This document shows, piece after piece, positions 35,901 through 47,900 of a stretch of 64,000 nucleotides of DNA. The DNA is from Siderastrea siderea (taxonomy: Eukaryota; Cnidaria; Anthozoa; Scleractinia; Rhizangiidae). The notes beneath the pieces are model-generated. The model saw only the letters and a program-made list of their open reading frames with translations, had not been told where the DNA came from and did not search any database. Numbering within the stretch: the stretch's first letter is position 1; every line of letters starts with the position of its first letter. The stretch spans positions 4,183,552 through 4,247,551 of the forward strand of contig OZ034966.1 of the NCBI GenBank assembly GCA_964030785.1. The letters run 5' to 3'. Both the position numbers and the translations under genes were made by a program.

Positions 35901-38900
35901 TTTAGGTTGTTGTTTTTCTGCGTTTTCTAATTATAACCAGCGATCAGGTGCTCTCCTACTTAAACCCTCAGTATTCGCACGGTCACGGATTCGAATACCG
36001 TTTAACCTCGTTTTTTCTTTCAGACTCTCTTTTGACTCTTTTTGCAACTGCTTACCGAAGTTGCGTACATGACTACGAGAGACTTCCGTGTATTAAATTT
36101 TTCATCCATAGTTATCATATACATCATGTTTCAAATATTTCACTTCTAATGTCTGTTAGAAGAGCAGAGGTCAAAGTGTAGTCGGCTAAACAAGGTCTGA
36201 TGAAGTCTGATGTTTCTACGCTCAAAAGAAAGAGCCTAGTAAATTCGAGCCAACAAATCCTGTTGCAGTTCATAACGTGCCAGAGATTATCATATTTTCT
36301 TCTAACGTGTCAACTAAACCTCAACGTAAAAAAAAATAATAATAAATTTTGCATTGCCAGTTCTTTTAACTGAAATAAACATTGCCGCATTCATTCTATA
36401 GCTACATGGCGTTTCACGCTACTTGGAGGGTCTGCATGGGGTTAACTGATAGCTAAGAATTGGCCAAAATTTTAACTGTCAGCTGAGAAAAGGTGGTTTT
36501 TTGACTGATAGCTGAGAAACGTTCAGATAACTGTCAGATGAGATGGTTGACCTTTTTGGCCTGGATAGAGGTGGATACAGCGCAACGTTTACTTAAAAAA
36601 TAATTTAAGCCACTTTCTGGACTCAAGAATAGACAGCGTTAAACCCCATGACTATCCGTTACCTGTAGGCGCTAACGCTAGCGTTACTTTTAAGTTGCGT
36701 GACCACGCAGACTATGCTCCCAAGAGGCCTTAAGGTCGCCTTACGACGCATAAAAACGGCGCGAAAAGTCGCGCTATTCGACGAGTCTTGATTCTTGATT
36801 TTTAGAACTTTTAACAATATGGCTGCTTTGTGTGGTTTTTTCAAAGTAATTTTAAGTTTCTTTCGCCATGGTGAAGAAGGTTGAAAGACATAGAAGTCGT
36901 CTAACAGTAAACTTCGATGAACAACGAAATATTTCCATTTAAAAAAAAAACATCTGTGCGATTTTCTTGGTATAAAGGAGCAGGCAGCCAAGTGCGGCTT
37001 TGGGACGTATGAGCTAAAGCGCTATCCCTTGGCGAAGAGCGGCGGTACGACTGAAAACTATGCGATCATTACACAAGGTCAATGGGAGCTGGAGTTTCCG
37101 AACCTTATTGCCGAAGAAGGAAACAGCAAACTCAACGGTACGATCTTTTATATTATTTTTTCCATGTGCTATAAAAAAAACGCAGTGGCTATTCGTACGG
37201 TAACCTTACGGCGACTTGTATTTGGTATTCGAACGGGAGTCAGAATATAATTCATTGAATTTCTATGTAATTACCGATTCTTGTCAATCCAAAATATTAT
37301 ATATACCTTTAGAAGAATAAAGCGATTCTAGGTCATTCTAGTGAGCGCTGTTTATTTATAACGCCAGAATAATTTGCGTAGTTCTTTTTTACTACACGAA
37401 CGACTCGCTTGGCGACACTCGATATATTAAAACAAAAAATGTACGGCACGGTTGAGGCCTAGAAAGGCTGCTAGTGGAACCACAATCAGCAGGCATGTGC
37501 ATTCATATGTTTTTCTGGTCCTCAAGGTGCATTACTTTCTTATAGCACATAAGAAAACAATCATATCTTATACTTGTTTTAAAATGTACAGGGAATGTAC
37601 TATAAAACAAAGTGGACGAATAAAGGCCGCCGGCGCTACCGGCAGGCAATTTCGCTGAGGCAAAGAATGCACAGTGTTGAACTTATCATGATGCACCTAC
37701 CAATTTAAAGCCGGCGGGGGGGGGGGGGGGCAGGGCATGGGGTGGGAATTTGATTGTTATTGTTGGCCTGGGGTGGGTCTTTTGACTGATCTTGTCTTCC
37801 GGGGAGGGGATATTTGAATCTGTCTTCGCCCAACGTGGGGATATTTGAACATCGACTTGGACGAAAGAGACTGAGACCAGTACAGGAGCCATGATCGATT
37901 ATGGCTCTACCTGAGATCGAAATTACTTTTCCCCAGTCACGCCTGCGCTATACGTCCTTGAATGATAATGGCTGTCCTCATACCAGAGCCTGCAATCTTA
38001 TTGGTCAGCGGTGAGATCGCAACAAGCCGCGTAGCTCTGGGGACGAGAATGACGAAATTGAGAGTTAGAGAAAGGTGCGTGAATTTGACTCTTTTATCTC
38101 CTTATTTTCGATTATTAATTAATCGAAAATATGGAGATAAACAGTCAAATTATGTTTTTGTTTATTTGAAAGTTTTTAGACATTGCATTGTAAAGAGGGA
38201 AAAAGAGAAATCAAGTTGATTTTGTGGCCATTGCAAACTATCAGTGTACTGGCCAGTCGCTGCAATGACTGTCATGTTGGTCTTTTCAGTTGTTATTCTT
38301 TCTGCAGCCTTTGCAGAAAACAAGAACTGCTTCCTAAAGTTTCTGTTGATTTTGTAAAAAAAAATTAGACATACACAGTGTATTAAACGCAGATGGAATG
38401 GTTATTAAACAAGTACCTTTGGGGATGTAGAAACGTTGAGAAGTGAAAATTATGGAATTTTATTTCGGCCTGTTTTCCTTACTTCTTTCTTGCGTCCAGC
38501 CTGGGAATCAGTTGACAGCAATATGCCGCCCGGGGTGGGGAATTTTTTGTGCATTTGACTGGAATGGTTTGCCCGTGGGTAGGGAATTTGACGCCAAAGT
38601 TTTGAAAAATGTCAAATCCCCACCCCATGCCCTGCCTCCCCCGCCCCCCCCCCCCCCGCCGGCTTTAAATTGATAGGTGCATTATAAAGTGTTCTTTTCT
38701 TCAACGATGTGTTCATTGATGAGTATTAAAAAGAGACATGATTGCTTTCATAATTGCGCATGCCTAGCTTTCAAAAAGTGACTCAAAGAACTTCCTGGTG
38801 TGTTACTTCCGGCCATTTTTATTGTTTTCAAAACCAATCAAAATCGATCCTACGGAACGGAACTTTCGAGAGTCGCTCGTTTCATCAAGCTTGCGTAGTG

Positions 38901-41900
38901 AGGAAAGAAGACTCGAGATACGAGATTGTTGAAGTTTAAGACTAAATATTTAAATATCAGGAGAGCTGCCACCTTTCACGAGGAAAAGTTTGAGATACCT
39001 CGAAGTAGCCAGTTAGTGTGAAGCTAAGTCCTAGGGGAAAGGGTTCTAAGGAAGATGGCTTAGAGCTCTTCATCGGTGATAAACTGTATGCGTTAAATCT
39101 CCAAAACAGGTCGGAGTCACTGGAAAGTGAACGGAAATCATCGAATGCTACTTGACACTCTTTAACTGATAGCTGAGAAATGACTCAAATTTTGAATGAT
39201 AGCTGAGAAATGGCCTAAATTTTAACTGATAACTGAGAATCCAGCACCCCCATGCAGACCCTCTACTTGACAATGACTGTTTTGCGGTAAGATCTCTTCC
39301 TAATTAAATATTTTTTTGGAATGTGAAACTAAATAAAATATTATAGCTATAAATAAAATATTAGCTATTATTTATTGCATTCATTTCCTTACTTCTATTT
39401 GTAAACTAACAGAAATCCTGCATGTGTTCTTTCTCCTTAAGGAGTCCTTTAAGTTCTGATGACGAAGCTATTGAAGTATCTCCCAAAGGGGATGCCCTTA
39501 TTTCTGCCCTCCTTGCCTCAGGATTCAGGCGAATACCTGACAATAGCACAGGGGATTATAGATTTCTACCATGCCCGCGAGGAACATTTGCCAACTCATC
39601 CTCAAAAGGAGCTGAAGGATGTATTAAATGCCCTCCAGGTGCCTTAAGTCTGCTTTACACGACAAGAATTAACTTAAAGTCAAATTTAAGTTAAGTTGGA
39701 GGTCACAGCATCAGTTGGCAAATACGTTTTATAAAATAACTAAGATACTACGCGCACTCTGATTGGCTGAGAGGTGTATTTGCATGAGAGTATGTAAACA
39801 GTTGTTACGTCACGATCTTTAAGAAGACTAACTTTTTTATAAAAGCAATAGAAAACTTTTTCCTCTGTTTGTATAGCCTGATATAATCCCTCGAAGGGTT
39901 TGGGAGAATTCCAGAAAGTTATGCAAACCCTTGACTTCGTATCGGGTTTGCATAACTTTCTCGAATTCTTTCAACACCTCTCGTGTTTATATCAGGCTAT
40001 GCAAACACGGAAAAAGTTTTCTAATGCTTAAAGGCTCACTGTTTGAGAGGAGTTTGCATGAGATCTTCTCTCTTTTCTTTTAAACGTTTGCAGCAATTTC
40101 ACATGGGCGTGTGGTAGTTTGTCAAGCATATAATGTTCACTTTCAATTGATCAAACTTCACCTGATTTTTACAAAAATGACACTAAAGAAAAACATTAAA
40201 CCGCTTTTTAGTTTGCAATATTATTAAGTCTACAAAAATTCTGGAATTTACCCTCTCGCTTTTAGACTGGCCATATTAAAGCGGCCACGAGTGGCCATGG
40301 TCACTCCACAATTTGTGACGTCATCACTTCGACAAAGGACGTTTTCGACAATCAAAATAATAACCGTCCCACGGACGAGATCTAGTGGTAGTTGCACAGG
40401 ACCCCCAGGGTCACGAGAAGAGCACTTTAGTGTCAAAATATACGGATTTGTATGGAACGTGATCGCTAGTTTAGTCAGGAAACTAAAAAGGACAATAACT
40501 AGCCGGTTAAGTGTACATATCAGATCATATACTGTCTTCATGTTTCTAGACCGTCTGAAAGCCTTTCAACTGCATTTTAGCCAGTTTTTAGGTTCCGAAA
40601 CCGTTAGCCTTCCATTAGCACGCTCAACAAGCGTATCTCTTGAATAGAAATCGCCAATGGACAGGAGACGCAAAAGGTGGATTGAATGTTCCAACACAGA
40701 ATTCCACTTACAGTCACGTCAGCAAAATCAAACACTGCACCATACAAGATTATTACTGATTGTTAGTTACAAAACGTTTCTCAATTATTTTGGTTGATTT
40801 TCCAGTTCCGGTCCTCGGGGACTGGGGCAGAGTGTTAAGAGCCAGTGTCTGTAAATATCGAAAACCCGGCGCCAGTTGTGAAATTTTCAATTTCTTCATA
40901 TTTTGCCTAAATAAACCCTTTAGTGAGTTATTTTCGAAAATACAATTAAAAGTTCCTAAAGCGCTTTAGTTTTTTCAAAATCGAGGCAAGTCTGAAAATC
41001 GCCATTTTGCCTTCCCGCCGCCATCAAAAAAAGGGTAAAATGGTGCATTTTCTTTTCGCTCGTACAGCTAAACGCGGTAATGTTTACCGATGTACTTTTA
41101 GCAAATTATAACACCATTCCTACTCTTTCCAAAACTGTAGTTTATTTGGGAAAAGCTTTTAAAGTTTATATCTTTCTAGCTGTTTTATCTACCCCGCTCT
41201 AAGCGCTTCAGCGGATAAGCAAATTTTAGCTAATTTCTAAACCATAGAAAGCCCACTGGTACATTGAATTTCAAGCCGAAACTACGATGGTCTTTAAGCT
41301 TATACTTCATATTATGCTGTGTGAAAATTTCTTCCGCGGCCCGACAAAAGTGTCCCGTTGAGAGACGGAAACGATGAGTCAATTTTGGCAACGCGACCAA
41401 TTTGTACTACAAACAAACGTCACTATAAATAAACCCAACATCAATCAAAAATCAGCTCAGAAAACCTTCTACAGTTCAATGTCAGACAGCATACACATTG
41501 TAACTTAAAATACTTTTTATATTGATGAAAAAACATCCTACCTTTGGGTATTCGTCGTAAAATAGATGCTAAAAGAAGAAGCTTTGATTCTAGCTTTCGT
41601 TATCCGACACCGAATAAATTACATCTCAACCCAGCTCAACCACAGGTCGAAAAGTCAATGCAATCATCTGTTCGTCACACAAGGGTCGTATTTGAGTATT
41701 CCCTCCTTGTACTGCAAAATAACATGTTTTATAGCAAGGAAATTAACTTATTAAATTGAAAAGTTAACATTCCTGGTACTTTAAGCGTTTAAAAAAAACA
41801 TCTGTTTCCACTCGCTTACATTTGCGTGACAAGAATTCGCTTGCTGCTAAAGCGGCAAACTGTATCGAAAAGATAAAATGCAGTTTTCAATAGATTAAAA

Positions 41901-44900
41901 GTGCTCATCGTAGGGAATATATTGCAGAATTTGCGTTGACTAGTTACTGGCAGCGAGGAGGACTTAAAGTCCTAAAAATAAAACAGTGACAGACTAGTGA
42001 AAGCCAGTCATTTGAAATTAATTTCCAGGCGGTCTGTCCAACTGAAATACCCTTGTTCTGAGAAAACACAACAAAGTCTAACATGGTTAAACTTACCAAA
42101 GTGGTTGAAGGATGATCAACTTGACTGTTAGTATTCTGGTAAAATAATAGGAATGTGTTTCTTGCCTAGCTAGTACTAAAAGTTTTAAGACGGCCATGTC
42201 AAAGAGCCTGTCGTGACAAAATTTGTTTTAGCGTGATTGGGGATTGGGGCGAACGCCGGGGAGAGTGGGTGGGGGTAAGGGGAAGGTAGGGCTTTCGGAG
42301 AAAAACATATGCGGGTGTTACACTAAAGGCTACATTACTGAAATGACATGAATAAAGAAAGTTACAATGCACATTGATATTTTTGTCTGTATTCACGTTG
42401 TTATTGTTATGATAACGATAATCGACAATGATCCCTTAACCAGTGATATAAACAAAATTCATATTTTAAAAAATCTATTTGTATACATATACTCTGCCAG
42501 ACTAAATGTTTTACTGTAACCTGAATCGAAAGTAAGAAATAATTTGTATAAAATTATTTCTCTTTCGTAAAACCCTTCCTGTTGCGGTAATGTTTGTTTT
42601 TCGTCGCACGGCAAGAGCTTTACAAATCAATCTTGCAGTGTTATTGTGTGGTCTTTTTAAATTTACTCCACAGAGCAACTACAACAATCTACTAATTCTT
42701 GAAGAAGAGAAATGTAGGGTACATTCCTCCGTACTGGCGGGGTTGGTGCTTGAAGTTCCAAGGCAACCCCACCTTTAGCTTTTATATTTCCTTGCTTTTA
42801 ACTAAGGCACACAGATCGTACTGATCGACAACAATAGGGTGGGTGATATGAGGGAAGGTGTCTCTGGCTGTGGAGAAGTTAACTTGCTCTTTTACCGCGA
42901 GCAAATCTTGCTTGGCAGCTGCACTTCTTGCTGACAAACGTTCGCTGCCAAACGAGAGAAGAAGGATGTAATTTGCTGGGCGGATAGAATTTCCGTTACG
43001 GCAAACAGCTTCTCACCATTTGGACCGCGAGCTCGACGCATTTCTTTGGCGCAACATCGGGGTCTACTTTCTTCCCGGTGCCAGTTAAGACTTCAGCGCG
43101 TCCCTAAATCTTTCAGCCTCAGGCCCAGTCGTCCTTGTAGCCTTGGTCGTTGTCGGCTGACACATACGAGGCTGGGACTTGTAACGAAGGCACAAGGCCT
43201 GTACCTTCCTGAAGGTGAGAGGCGTACTACTGTTTTGCAAGGTCTAAGATGCAATACTTTTCAGGGGACAGCTCGCAGGCTTCCAGGGAAAGGTGCCATT
43301 CAATAGTAGAGTCGTTGGAACACACGTACACAACCCTCTTGTGGACAAGAGAACAAATCTCCAGTACTGGGCAAAGCAGGAGTCCTACGAACTTGAGGAA
43401 CATCGGTTGTTTCTGTTCTGGATTGCCTGGGCTGCCTGACCGTGGATATCGTTTTAAAATGACCGTTTGAAAACGGAGCGGAGAACCAACTTTAGTTTAC
43501 ATCTGAGATAAAATAACAACTTTGGATTAAATTACTGTACCAATGGTAAAGAATAAGTAATTTAAATAACAGAGTGCAAAAAATTGAAATGTCATTGGAG
43601 TGCCTTCCAAGGCCCCTTCCCTTGTACACCCTAGGGTAAAACGTTGCTTGACTTTGAATTTATAAAGGCGTTTCTGTATGAAATTTCATCTCAAAATTCG
43701 TTTTCTCGTAAATAAAGCAGTTATAGAGCCCTTTAATACCAACATACTACCTTTCTAAAATCATAAAATAACAAACGTAAAGCGACTGACCTGTATTTTT
43801 GTCCACCACAAAACGCTTTCCTGAAACAATGCCATACGCTCACCATACCACATTCAGTTCCCCATCGCCAAACTCGAAATTGTGCAATTGATTATTCCAA
43901 GGAATAATAAATTCAAAGTCAGGCAACGTTTTACCTACGTCTTAACTAAAAGCCAAGTTTCACATTGGTCAAGGCACCGGGAAGAAACTAAACCCCGATG
44001 TTGTCGCCAAAGGCATGCGTCGAGCTCGAGGGCCCAAATGGTGAGAGGTTGTTTGCCCAGCAAATTTCATCCTTCTCTCGTTTGGCAGCGAAAGCGGTCA
44101 GCAAGAGGCGCAGGTGACGGAGCAAGATGTGCTTGCTTTAGAAGAGCAAGTGAACTTCTCTACAGCCAGAGACACCGTGCTTTCCTCCCCTCATATCACC
44201 CACCCTATTGTTGTCGATCAGTACGATCTGTGTGCCTTTGTTTAAAGCAGGAAATCACTCCTTATTTTCTCTTGAGGAAATATAAAAGCTAAAGGTGGGG
44301 TTGCCTTGGAACTTCAAGCACCAACCCCGCCAGTACGGAGGAATGTACCCTATATTTCTCTTCTTCAAGAATTAGTAGATTGTTGTAGTTGCTCTGTGGA
44401 GTAAATTAAAAAGACCACACAATAACACCGCAAGATTGATTTGTAAAGCTCATGCCGTGGGCCGAAAAACAAATATTACCCCAAAAGGAAGGGTTTTTGC
44501 GAAAGAGAAATGACTTTTATACAAATTATTTCTTACTTTCGATTCAGGTTACAGTAAAACAATTAGTCTGGCAGAGTATATGTATACAAATAGATTTTTT
44601 AAAATATAAATTTTGTTTATATCACTGGTTATAAGGGATCATTGTCGATTAACGTTATTATAAAAATAACAACGGGAATACAGACAAAAATATCAATGTG
44701 CATTGTAACTTTCTTTATTCATATCATTTCAGTACTGTAGCCTTTAGTGTAACACCTGCATATTTTTTTCTCCGAAAGCCCTACCTTCCCCTTACCCCCA
44801 CCCACTCTCCCCGGCGTTCGCCCCAATCCCCAATCACGCTAAAACAAATTTTGTCACGACAGGCTCTTTGACATGGCCGTCTTAAAACTTTTAGTACTAG

Positions 44901-47900
44901 CTAGGCAAGAAACACATTCCTATCATTTTACCAGAATACTAACAGTCAAGTTGATCATCCTTCAACCACCTTGGTAAGTTTAACCATGTTAGACTTTGTT
45001 GTGTTTTCTCAGAACAAGGGTATTTCAGTTGGACAGACCGCCTGGAAATTAATTTCAAATGACTGGCTTTCACTAGTCTGTCACTGTTTTATTTTTAGGA
45101 CTTTAAGTCCTCCTCGCTGCCAGTAACTAGTCAACGCAAATTCTGCAATATATTCCCTACGATGAGCACTTTTAATCTATTGAAAACTGCATTTTATCTT
45201 TTCGATACAGTTTGCCGCTTTAGCAGCAAGCGAATTCTTGTCACGCAAATGTAAGCGAGTGGAAACGAATGTTTTTTTTAAAAACGCTTAAAGCACCAGG
45301 AATGTTAACTTTTTAAGAAAATAAGTTAATTTCCTTGCTATAAAACATGTTATTTTGCAGTACAAGGAGGGAAATACTCAAATACGACCCTTGTGTGACG
45401 AACAGATGATTGCATTGACTTTTCGACCTGTGGTTGAGATGTAATTTATCCGGTGTCGGATAACGAAAGCTAGAATCAAAGCTTCTTCTTTTAGCATCTA
45501 TTTTGCGACGAATACCCAAAGGTAAGATGTTTTTTCATCAAAATAAAAAGTATTTTAAGTTACAATGTGTATGATGTCTGATATTGAACTGTAGAAGGTT
45601 TTCTGAGCTGAGTTTTGATTGATGTTGGGTTTATTTATAGTGACGCTTGTTTGCAGTACAAATTGGTCGCGTTGCCAAAATTGACTCATCGTTTCCGTCT
45701 CTCAACGGGACACTTTTGTCGGGCCGCGGAAGAAATTTTCACACAGCATAATATGAAGTATAAGCTTAAAGACCATCGTAGTTTCGGCTTGAAATTCAAT
45801 GTACCAGTGGGCTTTCTATGGTTTAGAAATTAGCTAAAATTTGCTTATCCGCTGAAGCGCTTAGAGCGGGGTAGATAAAACAGCTAGAAAGATATAAACT
45901 TTAAAAGCTTTCCCCAAATAAACTACAGTTTTGGAAAGAGTAGGAATGGTGTTATGATTTGCTAAAAGTACATCGGTAAACATTACCGCGTTTAGCTGTA
46001 CGAACGAAAAGAAAATGCACCATTTTACCCTTTTTTTGATGGCGGCGGGAAGCCAAAATGGCGATTTTCAGACTTTCCTCGATTTTGAAAAAACTAAAGC
46101 GCTTTAGGAACTTTTAATTGTATTTTCGAAAATAACTCACTAAAGGGTTTATTTAGGCAAAATATGAAGAATTGAAAATTTCACAACTGGCGCCGGGTTT
46201 TCGATATTTACAGACACTGGCTCTTAAGTATTATGGTCTGTAACATGTGCTCGGCTAGTTTACAAGTCAGCAACAAAAGTGCTCTTGGATTCTCTTGTAA
46301 ATTTTCCCTATCACGAGCTAGCAAAGCATGTAAGTATTTCATTTTCTTTTCGTAGTTTTCTATTTCCTTTCGCTTTATTTATTGTCCTTTTTTCTTTCCC
46401 GTCTAACCAAATACAGATAATCTACAAATACAGTTCGATACATTCACACTGATGTAATAACGACCGGAAATCGACTGTTACGTTCTTATCGACTGCATTT
46501 GCCGTTACAATCAACACAAGTATAATCACGATATGCTCCTGACAAAACCTATTCTAAGAACACACCGCTGTTCGCTGTGATCTAACGCTATTTCTCTTTA
46601 ATTTACCGCAACATATTGAATACTACTGAGTGTGAAATCATTGCTAAACGACTCTATTTATCACTCTGAACAGCAGGATCCCCAACCATCCAAATTATCT
46701 AATACATGAGCGCAACGAAAGTGTCCTGGCATAGCCAATAATAATAATTACTATAACACTTTGCAGCACTTCGTGTGAATACACTGATCCTGTTCCCTGT
46801 TAATTAGGAGGTTTCTACTCGGATGAGGTCGGCCACGTGGGAACAAGTTGTAAACTTTGTCCAACTGGTTCATTTGTGCCATTTGATAAAGCACCAGGAG
46901 CCCAACCTTCAGACTGCAAGTCTTGTCCCCTAGGTAAATGAGTTTTTCTATCTAAGTATAAGTTTATTCGTACTACTATGCGATGAAACCAAATCGAAAA
47001 TGCTGCCATTTAGAAATTTAATCATTTCTGAATTTCCTTTTTAAAAAAGGAACAGAGACTGATTTCTTTGCTGGATACCGTGCTTGCAAATGCTTGGAAG
47101 GATTTTATCGGACTCACATGTTCGAAGAATGTCACAAGTGTGGACAAAGCGGACTGGAATGCAAAGAGGAGTATGCTACTTTAAAATCTGGTTATTGGTG
47201 GGAATGGAGGAATGAGACGAGAAAACATCGCTACAGGGATTTTATTAAAAATATGTTGGCGTCATTACCAGCATTAGATGCTTCCAGTGTACAATACCCA
47301 TACCAAATACCAACGCCTTATAAATGTCCAGTGGAACAGTCTTGCAAGGGTGGTTTAAATTCCCTGTGTGCGAATGGGTACGAAGGTCCACTCTGTGCAG
47401 TTTGCAGTTCTGGATACTACAAGCAATTGCAAATATGCAAAAAATGTCCTTCAAAGGAGTGGATTGTGGGACAATTGTCAATCATTGTTGTCGTCTTAAT
47501 AATAATCATTGCGGTCTTGGTGTGGACGGGTAAGAAAAATGTGAAGAAGACCACCGGACTGACTATGATAGACATGTTTTTATCCAAACTTAAGATCGTC
47601 ATTGGCTTTTATCAAGTCACTGATGGTTTATTGCAAGCATTTTCGTTCATAAAGTGGCCAGATTCTCTTCAGGTTGTTGCCAAATATTCTCAGCTACTTC
47701 AACTTGACATCCTTCAGATCGCTCCAGTTGAGTGCCTTGTCCCAGCCTTGCACGTGGATGCATTTCGAAGCTTGTTTGCGATGGCGGTATTAAATGCAGC
47801 TTTCATTGCCTTTTTCGGCATCGCTTACGGGGTGCGGAAACTGATAATCTTAACTAATCAGGGCCTCAACAAGGAGGAGAAATCAACAAAAGTCTCCCAG

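Noticed and set aside
35941..36010. tRNA-like GGATTCGAATACC box
   Set aside because: No matching A box or cloverleaf arms could be drawn; at most a tRNA-derived SINE scrap.
40835..46227. Naming the fold-back element as Sola3, Kolobok or piggyBac
   Set aside because: TTAA is common to all three and no transposase is visible to decide.
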